The notes under the pieces: generated by a model
Told to the model about the DNA's origin: nothing
What the model saw: only the letters and a program-made list of their open reading frames with translations
The model's database searches: none
NCBI GenBank assembly: GCA_015075175.1
Contig: JABTUV010000005.1
Location: forward strand, 62,001-126,000
DNA from: a bacterium
Lineage (GTDB): Bacteria; Hinthialibacterota; Hinthialibacteria; H5-UNCL2
Direction: 5' to 3'
Length of the DNA stretch: 64,000 nt
Shown: positions 18,936 to 26,989 of the stretch, one piece after another
Layout: every line of letters starts with the position of its first letter
How positions within the stretch are numbered: position 1 is the stretch's first letter
Program-made: the position numbers and the translations under genes

Positions 18936-20501
18936 ATGTGGAGCCTCGTCGGTCTCTTGACGCTCCTTGCCTTCTATCATGCCCTGTTCTATCCGCCGAC
19001 GAGTTGGGATGCGCTGATGTATTATCTGGAACATCCGCGGCGGAGCGTGGCGGAGGGGGGATTTCCGACCGTCGTGGCCTCGCAGGTCGGGATGGGGTTG
19101 GCGGCCAACTATCCGCCGCTCTTTCGCTCGCTGGCGGCGGGGATTCCGTCGCTTACGGGCAGCTGGAATCCCATGGTAGGACAGTTCGCGGGGCCGTGGG
19201 CGGGACTTCTTGCGACGCTCCTCGTGTATGCCTGGTTGCGGCGGAGATTCGATGCCGTGACGGCGGCGGCGGGGACGCTGGCCTATCGCGCCCTGCCCTA
19301 CAGCCTGGTCTTCTCGATGCAGGCGGGCCATTATGCGTGGACCATGGCGGCGGTAGCGGCGTTCCTCTGGGCGGGCGAACGGGCGCTGGCGCAACGGTCC
19401 GGCAGTTCACTTTTGCCGCCGCTGCTCTTTGCCGCCACAGCCGCGTCCATCAACTATCTCATGCCGGCGCTCTTGCTGCCGGCGGCCGTCTTGCTCTACT
19501 GCCGGCGCGAGTCGTGGCGCGCGCTGGACTGGAAAAGCCTCGTCGCTTGGACGGTCGCCCTCGGCGCCCTTGGGGGCTTCTGGTATCTGCGCAACTGGAT
19601 GGTGGCCGGCAATCCGGTGTATCCGTTTTTCGCCTCCATCTTCGGCGGGCATAACATCCATCCCGAGGTAATGGCCAGCGCGCGCATCGAGTGGGCGCTG
19701 AACGGCGACGGCCTGGCCCGCTGGACGTCGGTCTTGGGTCGGATCGCCTACCTGCCGCACTATTGTTTCTGGGAACCCAACATCATCTGGAAGCTGCAAC
19801 CCATCCTCTTCATCTTCGGGCTGCCGGGGCTCTTTATCGCGTTGGGGAGACGGGAGCGCGGGTGGTGGATGTGGGCATCGCTGCTCGTCGTATTCTTGAC
19901 TTACGGACTCACCATAGGCGCGTATTACCTCTATCATCTCCTGCCCGTTTTTCCACTGCTGGGGCTGTTTGCGGCCAGCCTCCTGTCGGCGAGCGGGCCG
20001 CGCGTGAGAGGGGTCATGCTGAGCGTGCTGGTGTTATTGTCGCTGGGGCCGAGCCTGGGGGCGGCGCTGATCGGCCCGCACGTGCCTTATGCCGACTTGT
20101 GGGCGTTCGCCCATCCCAATCCGCCGCGCGAGCTCTTTCTCTCGCGGTGTCCGACCATCGACGGCGACGTGGAACTGTGGCGGTATCTCTCGGAACATGC
20201 GCCGGACGCCGTGGTCCTCACGCACGACAATAGGACGTATTATCTGCCGCTGTCGGTGCGGTTCCTCAACCTGGACGATCCGGCCATCTGGCCGCTGTAT
20301 GACGAAGATGATCCCGCCGTGGAGCACGCGCGCTTCGTGGAGCTGGGCGCCACGCACTACCTCTATATCAGGAACCAGGAGAATCATCCGATCCTGTCGC
20401 GGCTGTCGCTGGGGGACGCGGCGCGGGGGCGGTATCCGCAGTACTATCGATTGGTGAAAGTGGCGGCGAACGGGGATGCGCTGTTTGAAGTGAGGAGATA
20501 G
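18936..20501 (+). CDS. Polytopic membrane glycosyltransferase (GT39/GT83-like)
   Basis: 521 residues as annotated, with about nine to ten predicted membrane helices and a C-terminal soluble part. The segment FYPPTSWDALMYYLEHPRR carries the Asp/Glu-containing first loop typical of dolichol-/undecaprenyl-phosphate-sugar-dependent glycosyltransferases; WYLRNWMVAGNPVYPFF is another familiar family stretch. Such enzymes add sugars on the periplasmic face of the inner membrane, to lipid A, polysaccharide or proteins; the acceptor is unknown here. The ATG at 18936 is the first start after the repeat array, but real N-terminal helices seem to lie upstream (18380-18640), so the gene is probably longer. 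The C-terminal part (ELWRYLSEHAPDAVVLTHDNRTYYLP) resembles the periplasmic domain of relatives. Confidence 0.75.
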   Translation: MWSLVGLLTLLAFYHALFYPPTSWDALMYYLEHPRRSVAEGGFPTVVASQVGMGLAANYPPLFRSLAAGIPSLTGSWNPMVGQFAGPWAGLLATLLVYAWLRRRFDAVTAAAGTLAYRALPYSLVFSMQAGHYAWTMAAVAAFLWAGERALAQRSGSSLLPPLLFAATAASINYLMPALLLPAAVLLYCRRESWRALDWKSLVAWTVALGALGGFWYLRNWMVAGNPVYPFFASIFGGHNIHPEVMASARIEWALNGDGLARWTSVLGRIAYLPHYCFWEPNIIWKLQPILFIFGLPGLFIALGRRERGWWMWASLLVVFLTYGLTIGAYYLYHLLPVFPLLGLFAASLLSASGPRVRGVMLSVLVLLSLGPSLGAALIGPHVPYADLWAFAHPNPPRELFLSRCPTIDGDVELWRYLSEHAPDAVVLTHDNRTYYLPLSVRFLNLDDPAIWPLYDEDDPAVEHARFVELGATHYLYIRNQENHPILSRLSLGDAARGRYPQYYRLVKVAANGDALFEVRR

Positions 20502-20504
20502 GAC

Positions 20505-20650
20505 GCGTGGGACCTATGGGACGTATGGGACAATTCCGTGCGACCACTACCTGCACCAGGCGTCCGGCAGACACGGACAGGAACCCATTTCCGCAGATAC
20601 GCTCCCGCTTTCAGCCATCATCCACAGCGGAAATGGGTGACTGTCCGGCG
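20505..20650 (+). repeat. Decamer repeats and a convergent-gene hairpin
   Basis: GGGACCTATGGGACGTATGGGAC (about 20510-20531) belongs to the decamer family also seen at 18120, 26694, 29060 and 59697. An imperfect 20-bp hairpin follows: GGACAGGAACCCATTTCCGC (20575-20594) pairs with GCGGAAATGGGTGACTGTCC (20627-20646), 18 of 20 positions. It lies between two convergent genes and could end transcription from both sides. Confidence 0.75.
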
Positions 20651-20651
20651 A

Positions 20652-23309
20652 CTATCGCTTCAGCGTGATCCTGAGCGTGAACGGCTTGTCGGTCGGGACG
20701 GGTGCGCCAGGGCGCAGGGGCTTGCCGTTGAGCGTGATCTGTTCGACCGGCCGGCCGAAGCGCTCGGTATGCACGACGAGACTGTGCATGGGCGCGCGGT
20801 TGGGCGGATGGACTTTCAGGGTGGCGACGCGGCCCGCCTTGTCCATGGAGAGTTCCAGCGACATCTCGCCGAACGACGTGGGAATATCCACCAGTCGGGT
20901 CCGGCCACCGGGTCGGGTCCAAACCGTGGGCATGCCTTCGAGCAGATGCAGGCTGTCGCCGCGTTCCAGGATCATGGCGTGGCGCAACATGCGCAGGAAC
21001 TCGCCGGAGGCCCAGTTGTGCGGCATGTCGCCGACGTAACGCTCCGGTTGGCCTACCAGGTTCTGCTCCTCGCGCCAGTTGAGCTGCGGGCTGGCGTGAT
21101 TGGCGAAGGCATAGAGGACGGAGGCCAGCTTGTCGCCATGCCCGAGCCACAGGTGCACGTGGCCGTAGAAGGATGCGGCGTAGTTCCAAACCCCGTCGGG
21201 AATCCAGCCGGTGCCAAAGATGAGGCCCTCCTCTTCGGTTGCGGAGAGCATCTTGACCGTACCCAGCATGAGTTCGTCGTTCATGTCGAAGAGGCGGCCG
21301 GGATAGAGCGACTGCATGAAGGCCCAGGCGCCGCACTGCGGCAGTTGCGGCTGCTCACCCTGCATGACGACCGGCACGTAGGTGTTGCCGTACTGATCCT
21401 TGAGCTTGTCGCGGTTGCGGGCCTTGTCGAAGGTCTGCCAGTAGTCGTCGAACTCGGCCTGCCAGTCGGCCTTCTCGTCGGACCGGCCGAGCATGTCGGC
21501 CATCGTGACGGCGCATTTGAGGCCGGCCAGGGTCCAGTAGACGTTGGTGTACTCGCGGTGCTTGCCGGGGAGGCCGCCGTCGCCGTAGCCGGGCGGAGTG
21601 AGGCCGAAGTTGACGCTGCCGGGTTCCGTCCTCGTCATCTCGCGCGCCTCCTTGATGAGGCGAACGTTCTCCTGGACTTTGGGCCACATCATGCGCAGCC
21701 AATCCAGATCGCCGGAGAGCTCGGTATGGCGGAGGAGCATCCAGAGGCGGAGGCCGCACTTCTTGACGAACTCGACGCCGCCGGGGCCGTCGTCGTGGTC
21801 GACTTGGACCTCGATGCCGGCGCGGGTCTCGCGCCAGCGGCCGAGATAGGTGATGGATTCGAGGATGAAGGGCCCGTCGGCCGCCCAGGTGCCGCGATAG
21901 TGGGTCGGGCCGACCTGGAAGGCGGGGCGGCCGTTGCGCAATTCGCGCGCCTGGTAGATGTTGCGGATGCAGGAGTCCGCCAGCGCCTGGATGGCCGGAT
22001 CGGCGACGGTGATGCGGTCGTAGGGGAGGTCCGCCTTCTTCCACCAGGCGATGGCGCGCTGCTTTTCCTTGTCCGCGTCCTTCAGCGAGCGGGCGCGGGG
22101 CGCGGCGGCCGGCCCGCGATGGACGGCGACCAGTGCGCCCGTCTCCTTGCCCGCTTTCAACGTCGTGGCGGGAAAAAAGACCTTCAGATTGGAGCCGTTC
22201 TCCCAGGTGCGCAAATCGAACTGGGCCAGTGATTGCACCGTCCGGCCGGCAAGCAGCGCGCGATCCGCCGGTTGCCGGTCGGCGGGAAAGACCCAGAGGG
22301 CGGAGAGGATCGTATTGGTGTCGTAGTCCTTCTTATGCGCGCGCACTTCCAGGACGATTTTGCCGTCGCCGTCCGAATCCTCCGCGTCGGCCCAGACGAT
22401 CATGGGGACGTTGCGGCCGGCTTCGGCGATGGGATCGACCGTGCGTACGAGTTTGCCTTCGACCACGAGGTCCAGCGGGCGCACGCCCGGCTGGCGGTGC
22501 CAGCCCTCGATGATGCCGAAGGCGACGCGGTACTTGCCGCCCGGATCGGGCTTGAAGTGGAATACCAGCGGCTGGTTCCAGCCCGCCAGAATGTGGCGGA
22601 AGACGTCGCTTGTACCCGCGGGCGGGCTGGCCCAGTAGCGCTCGGTGCGGGGACTGGTGGTCAGCGTCAGGCGGGTCGGTTCAGGCTCGGCTAGGCGCTC
22701 GGGTTTGGGCCAGAATTGACAGAAGACGCGGTCGGGATGGTCGCGTTCGACCAGGCGGGTTCCCGACGAATCGAGCATGAGGGGGGCCTTGGGCGCGATC
22801 TCGACGACCAGTTGGGCGTCGCGTGGCTGCCTGCCGGGGTTGGAGAGCGTGAGGTGGAGATAGTCGTGGCGGGAGTCTTTCCAACCGGTCACGTCGGGCG
22901 CTTCGGGGGCGGCCGCCCAAGCCACGGAGGTGAGCGTCAAGCCGCCGCCCTCGTGGCGCGTCGTGACGATGGGGATGCGCGGATGGTAGAGTTCCTGACC
23001 CTGCCACTCGAGTTGGGAGACGCCGGCGATGGCGCCCCGCACGCGCGTGTCGAAGAGAAACATGCGCCCGCGCCCGAAGTCGTAGTAGAGCGCGCCGTCC
23101 TTGCCGAGAATGCTCTTGTGGGGGTCGTCGGGCAGGCAGATACTGCCCTGCCAGCGGTAGGGGGCGTAGCGGAAGTCGAAAACCTCGGGGGTGAGGCGAT
23201 AATCGAAGCGGCGATAGGCGGTCGCGTTGACCTCCAGGCGGGTCGTACCGACGGCGGGCGCGGGAGCGGCCAGGATGGCGGCCAAGGAGACGGCGACGGC
23301 GCGTGTCAT
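20652..23309 (-). CDS. Secreted (alpha/alpha)6-type glycosidase-like protein
   Basis: 885 residues, family not identified with certainty. A signal peptide (MTRAVAVSLAAILAAPAPAVG) precedes an N-terminal beta-sandwich region; around residues 265-400 a malectin/carbohydrate-binding-like stretch is seen (VAFGIIEGWHRQPGVRPLDLVVEG). From about residue 490 the helical pattern resembles six-hairpin glycosidases: QVGPTHYRGTWAADGPFILES, LRLWMLLRHTELSGDLDWL, YWTLAGLKCAVTMADMLG, GWIPDGVWNYAASFYGHVHLWLGH. Candidate acidic residues lie in WAADGPF and GWIPDGVW. The start is ATG 23309, with GGAGG seven bases upstream; a longer frame to 23417 has no ribosome site. Likely periplasmic or extracellular polysaccharide breakdown. 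Confidence 0.75.
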   Translation of the reverse strand: MTRAVAVSLAAILAAPAPAVGTTRLEVNATAYRRFDYRLTPEVFDFRYAPYRWQGSICLPDDPHKSILGKDGALYYDFGRGRMFLFDTRVRGAIAGVSQLEWQGQELYHPRIPIVTTRHEGGGLTLTSVAWAAAPEAPDVTGWKDSRHDYLHLTLSNPGRQPRDAQLVVEIAPKAPLMLDSSGTRLVERDHPDRVFCQFWPKPERLAEPEPTRLTLTTSPRTERYWASPPAGTSDVFRHILAGWNQPLVFHFKPDPGGKYRVAFGIIEGWHRQPGVRPLDLVVEGKLVRTVDPIAEAGRNVPMIVWADAEDSDGDGKIVLEVRAHKKDYDTNTILSALWVFPADRQPADRALLAGRTVQSLAQFDLRTWENGSNLKVFFPATTLKAGKETGALVAVHRGPAAAPRARSLKDADKEKQRAIAWWKKADLPYDRITVADPAIQALADSCIRNIYQARELRNGRPAFQVGPTHYRGTWAADGPFILESITYLGRWRETRAGIEVQVDHDDGPGGVEFVKKCGLRLWMLLRHTELSGDLDWLRMMWPKVQENVRLIKEAREMTRTEPGSVNFGLTPPGYGDGGLPGKHREYTNVYWTLAGLKCAVTMADMLGRSDEKADWQAEFDDYWQTFDKARNRDKLKDQYGNTYVPVVMQGEQPQLPQCGAWAFMQSLYPGRLFDMNDELMLGTVKMLSATEEEGLIFGTGWIPDGVWNYAASFYGHVHLWLGHGDKLASVLYAFANHASPQLNWREEQNLVGQPERYVGDMPHNWASGEFLRMLRHAMILERGDSLHLLEGMPTVWTRPGGRTRLVDIPTSFGEMSLELSMDKAGRVATLKVHPPNRAPMHSLVVHTERFGRPVEQITLNGKPLRPGAPVPTDKPFTLRITLKR

Positions 23310-23328
23310 GGAAAGCCTCCGGGATAAC

Positions 23329-23337
23329 ATTATAACA
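23329..23337 (-). promoter_or_regulatory. Extended -10 promoter candidate for the glycosidase-like gene
   Basis: TGTTATAAT on the minus strand, an extended -10 element, lies 20 bp from the ATG at 23309, with the ribosome site between. No good -35 hexamer is seen, which is usual for extended -10 promoters. Confidence 0.4.
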
Positions 23338-23444
23338 TTACGGACGCTGGGCACGTGTTTAGCATATTGGAGGCGTCGGTTCCACTCAAATCGGCGCCGC
23401 GAGCCAGGCTTGCGCAAGTCTTGCTACCGTCGTAGGCTGCGGCC

Positions 23445-24506
23445 ATGACTCCCAGAGAACGCATCGAGGCGGTTTTTGCCGGCCGGCGGCCGGACCGGGT
23501 CCCCGTGGCGGATACGCTGCATCACGCGGGCCTGATCGAGGCCGTGGCGGGACGGGAGGGGACGGTAGCGGAGCGGGCCTGGCGGGCCGTCGCCAAGGTA
23601 TTGGACGCGACACCCGAAGGGATTCTCACGGGTGAGGCGCGACCCACCCGCGCGTGGAACGGCTGGACGCTGCACTGCGACAAGTGGAGTAGGTGGGCCG
23701 AGCCGCCTTCGCCCGGTCCACGCGAGGACCCGGTCGGCTGGCTGCGCGGACTGCTCGAGCATGACTTCGACCCCCTGGCCGATCTGGCCGAGCACGTGGG
23801 AGAACTCACACAAGAGTGCGAGCGCGTCGCGCCCGCCATCGTCTGGACCAGCATCGCCGCGCCCGATTTTTATCCCTGCAGCCGGTTGACGCACGGGCCC
23901 ATCGGGCTGGGGGCGGCGGTGACGCTGTTCGGGCTGGAGGGACTGACGTATCTTCTGGCGGACGAGCCGGGGCTCGTGTCGGAGTTTTTCGAGCTGTACA
24001 CGGACACGGCGCTGGCGCGGGTGGCGGCCCTGCCCAAAGAGCTGCCGACGCGGGTCTTCTTTGTCGGAGAGGACCTTGCGCACCGGGGCGGGCCTCTGTA
24101 CGCGCCGGACTTTCTGGCGCGCGAGTTCTTCCCGCGGCTGGCGCGCATCGTGACGGCCATCCATGCGCGCGGGGACTTCGTCCTCTACCACTCCGACGGC
24201 GCCCTGGAGGCGCTCCTGCCTCAACTGGTCGAGGCGGGCATCGACGGGCTGCATCCCATCGAAGTGGACGCGGGGTTGACGGTCCCCGCCCTGCGCTCGG
24301 CTTTTCCGAGGCTCGTTCTGGTTGGCGGAATTGACTGCATCCGGCTGCTTTCGCGGGGCACGCCGGAGGAGGTGGGGGAGGCGGTGCGGCGGCTGGTCGA
24401 GGTGGGGGGAGAGCGCTACATCGCGGGCGCGAGCGGCGAGCTGCACGAGGCGATTCCGGTGGAAAACGGGCTGGCGATGCTGGCGGCGCTGGGAAGGGAC
24501 GGGTGA
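23445..24506 (+). CDS. Uroporphyrinogen decarboxylase-family (URO-D) protein
   Basis: 353 residues of the URO-D/MtaA/CmuA fold. The N-terminal MTPRERIEAVFAGRRPDRVPVADTLHH is the family signature, and GDFVLYHSDGALEALLPQLVEAGIDGLHPIE matches the usual strand carrying the histidine and aspartate of the methyltransferase branch. True haem-pathway HemE has a conserved arginine/aspartate loop (RQAGR) that I do not see, so it more likely works in methyl transfer or another one-carbon step. Divergent from the glycosidase-like gene with a 135-bp spacer. Ribosome site is weak (AGGCTGCGGCC). Confidence 0.8.
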   Translation: MTPRERIEAVFAGRRPDRVPVADTLHHAGLIEAVAGREGTVAERAWRAVAKVLDATPEGILTGEARPTRAWNGWTLHCDKWSRWAEPPSPGPREDPVGWLRGLLEHDFDPLADLAEHVGELTQECERVAPAIVWTSIAAPDFYPCSRLTHGPIGLGAAVTLFGLEGLTYLLADEPGLVSEFFELYTDTALARVAALPKELPTRVFFVGEDLAHRGGPLYAPDFLAREFFPRLARIVTAIHARGDFVLYHSDGALEALLPQLVEAGIDGLHPIEVDAGLTVPALRSAFPRLVLVGGIDCIRLLSRGTPEEVGEAVRRLVEVGGERYIAGASGELHEAIPVENGLAMLAALGRDG

Positions 24507-24514
24507 GGGACGGG

Positions 24515-24600
24515 CGAGGGGAGAGGCGCCCGTTTCCGAAGTGAGCGGTGCGCATTGCGGGGAGACCCTCGGCGGAAACGGGTGACTGTCCCGGGGGCGG
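24515..24600 (+). repeat. Hairpin repeat (GCGGAAA...GTGACTGTCC family)
   Basis: GGCGCCCGTTTCCGAA (about 24527) and GGCGGAAACGGGTGACTGTCC (about 24571-24591) form an imperfect hairpin of the same family as at 20575. A partial GTGCGC-type unit lies between them. Confidence 0.6.
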
Positions 24601-24721
24601 CCCTGCCGAAAAACCTGGCATTTCGTCAAATTATTGATAAACTATTGGCGCCGACCACGGTAAGGCTCCCGGGGGTTCCGGCGAACAAACAGGCACGCGC
24701 ATTCTGGAAGGAGGCGCGTCC

Positions 24722-26659
24722 ATGAAAGCGCATTTTGGCGTTATCCTCGCATTCGCCGGCCTGGGGTTCGCACCTGTGTTTGCGGCCAGTACCTACCAGG
24801 TTCCCGCGGACTATTCGAGCATCCAGGCCGCCGCACCGACACCTACGCCCACACCTGCACCGCTGACTCCGTGGACGCGGGCGATACTAGGCGCCCCTTG
24901 GGGAGAGCGGCGGGGCATTCAAACAGCGGTCGTGTTCCAAGGGCGCTTTTGGATACTTGGCACGGGCGGTTTATTCGGCGAACCGTTTGCCGAAATCTGG
25001 TCCAGTGGAGACGGCGCAAGTTGGACGCTGGAGAACGGCGACGCACCGTGGGGACGGCGCTCCGGGCATAAGGCGCTGGTGTTCGACGAGAGAATATGGC
25101 TGCTGGGTGGAAGTGTTTCCGGCGCCGGGCGCACCAGCGACGTCTGGTCGACCACGGACGGCAAGACCTGGACGCAGGTGTTGGAGCGCGCGCCCTGGGC
25201 GGGGCGCGCCGCCCTGGCGGCCGCCGCGCATGACGGCCGCATCGTCATCGCAGGCGGGGTAGACGCCGCCACGTACTTCAACGACGTTTGGTCCAGCACC
25301 GACGGGGTAACGTGGCGACAGGAGACAAACCGGGCGGACTGGCCGCCGCGCAACCTGCATACTTTGCTCTCCTATCGCGGCCGCCTCTGGTTGGTCGGTG
25401 GTATAGCCAGGCTGGATTCCCGGTTCTGGACGTTCGGCGACGTTTGGTCCAGCACGGACGGCGCGCTCTGGGAAACCGTTACGGAGTACGCCGGTTCCAT
25501 CCGGTTCGGCCATGCCGCGGTGGTCTGGGAAGACCGCATGTGGCTTCTGGGCGGCCGATTCATGCTTGGGTTGGCTCCCTACCACATCCTGGAAGTGATC
25601 TCGTCGCAGGACGGGGTATTGTGGCAGGAATGGCCGGAGGCCAGGTTGAACAGGAGCGGCAATCCTCCCGGTCACCATCGACCCGTCTGCCTGGTGCATG
25701 AAAACAAACTGTGGTTGCTGGGGGGCAGGTACGGCGGGGATATGCCGTACGTTTACAGCGATGTCTGGGCGGCGGTGCGGGCGCTTCCACTCACACTCCA
25801 GACACCAACGCCCACCCCGACGCCGACTCCCACGCCTGGGCCGGAGCAGGTCATGCTGTTCGTGCTGGATGATTGCGGGGCGGTGCATACAGGGGGCGCG
25901 GGCAACAGCATCGCGCTCTCGGGCGGGCCGTATTTCGGCTGGAACGCGGCGCGGGCGATGGCGCTCGTGCGGGGCCTGCCGACGACCAACGCGGCGCAAG
26001 TGGGCGTGGCCGTACTCGACCTCTACGGCGGGTTGCACACTTATAGCTGCATCCGACCGCCGCAGCACTTCTACTTCTATCCGCAGCCGGGAGGCATCGC
26101 CGCGGATTTGGCGCTGTTTCAGGTCAACCTGGGCGGAGTGCCCGGCAGTGTCGGTTATTACGTGCTGGATCGGACCGGCAAGTTGTGGTGCGGGGGCTAC
26201 GGCGCGCCGGAAGTCGCTGCCGCCGCCTCGCTCGATCCACCTCTCAACGGAGTGACGCAATACGCCGTGCGCGCCTTGCTGGAAGATCAAAGGGGTCGGA
26301 GCGGGTGGATCATGGACAACATGGGCGCGGTGCATTCGTTTGGCGGGGCGGCGGATCCGGCGTTTCCGGTTTCCAGTCAGGATAATTGGGTGGCGCTGGC
26401 GAAAGTGGGCGATCAGCTGGTGCGCATGGATGCGTCGGGCCGTCTGCAATGGAGCGGGGAGGCGCCGGAGGGTTGGAAATTGTCGAGCGTGGATGGGGAG
26501 TTGATGGTGGATCTGGAAGTGCAAGCGGGATACGGGCTGGTAGCGCTGGATCGGTTCGGGGCGCTGCACGCGACGAGTGGGGCGATTCTGCCGCCGGCGG
26601 GGTCGGGGCCGCCGTACTTCGGATTCGAGGCGGCGCGGGATTTGGAACTGGGCCCGTAG
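24722..26659 (+). CDS. Secreted kelch-like beta-propeller protein with PT linkers
   Basis: 645 residues. A signal peptide (MKAHFGVILAFAGLGFAPVFAA) is followed by TYQVPADYSSIQAA, the usual first strand of a pectate-lyase-type beta-helix, which stops abruptly in a PTPTPTPAP linker. Residues about 55-355 form five or six kelch-like units built around WLLGG and W-S-S-x-D-G-x-x-W (WSSGDGASW, WSTTDGKTW, WSSTDGVTW, WSSTDGALW). A second PTPTPTPTPTP linker leads to a repeat region with GAVHTGG, GGLHTYS, GKLWCGG, GAVHSFG, GALHATS, perhaps a second propeller. Function is unknown; extracellular binding is likely. A strong ribosome site (GGAAGGAGG) precedes the ATG. The stop TAG lies in a dispersed repeat. 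Confidence 0.8.
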   Translation: MKAHFGVILAFAGLGFAPVFAASTYQVPADYSSIQAAAPTPTPTPAPLTPWTRAILGAPWGERRGIQTAVVFQGRFWILGTGGLFGEPFAEIWSSGDGASWTLENGDAPWGRRSGHKALVFDERIWLLGGSVSGAGRTSDVWSTTDGKTWTQVLERAPWAGRAALAAAAHDGRIVIAGGVDAATYFNDVWSSTDGVTWRQETNRADWPPRNLHTLLSYRGRLWLVGGIARLDSRFWTFGDVWSSTDGALWETVTEYAGSIRFGHAAVVWEDRMWLLGGRFMLGLAPYHILEVISSQDGVLWQEWPEARLNRSGNPPGHHRPVCLVHENKLWLLGGRYGGDMPYVYSDVWAAVRALPLTLQTPTPTPTPTPTPGPEQVMLFVLDDCGAVHTGGAGNSIALSGGPYFGWNAARAMALVRGLPTTNAAQVGVAVLDLYGGLHTYSCIRPPQHFYFYPQPGGIAADLALFQVNLGGVPGSVGYYVLDRTGKLWCGGYGAPEVAAAASLDPPLNGVTQYAVRALLEDQRGRSGWIMDNMGAVHSFGGAADPAFPVSSQDNWVALAKVGDQLVRMDASGRLQWSGEAPEGWKLSSVDGELMVDLEVQAGYGLVALDRFGALHATSGAILPPAGSGPPYFGFEAARDLELGP

Positions 26660-26985
26660 TTGGGCAGCGTGCTGGGCTTGCGGCGGGGGAATGGGACCTA
26701 TAGGACGGATAGGACCTATGGGACGGGCGCCCCGTCGGTGTGCCTGGAGGCAAGGGACAGGCCCACGCGAGGCATCGCCGCACCGGTAAAGGATGCAAAT
26801 GCCAGGCCGCTGCGAAGGCAGGCGGACCGCAGGGAGGCCGTCCTCTCGATACGCGGCGCGAAGGCGCAGCACGCATCTCAAGCAGGTCCGCAGGCGCGCC
26901 GCTACTCGAGGACTCGGTTTTTGTTTTTCCCGCAACCTTGGCAGCACCAAATTTTGAGAAAAGGCGCCCGTTTCGGAAGCGCAGG
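26656..26985 (+). repeat. Cluster of dispersed repeats in a convergent spacer
   Basis: In order: GTAGTTGGGCAGCGTGCTG (26657), decamer repeats (GGGACCTATAGGACGGATAGG, about 26693-26723), and a CCTCTCGATACGCGG ... CGCTACTCGAGGACTCGG hairpin with a following T-run (about 26840-26935), ending in CAAATTTTGAGAAAAGGCGCCCG. No coding sequence is supported. Confidence 0.8.
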
Positions 26986-26989
26986 GGGG

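Noticed and set aside
23445-24506. Calling the URO-D gene hemE
   Set aside because: The conserved arginine-rich loop of true uroporphyrinogen decarboxylase was not seen, and the N-terminus is nearer to methyltransferase-type members.
26600-26700. Truncation of the kelch protein by the dispersed repeat
   Set aside because: The last repeat-like unit (GPPYFGFEAARDLELG) matches the earlier GGPYFGWNAARAMALV, so the protein end looks natural, though the stop codon lies in the repeat.
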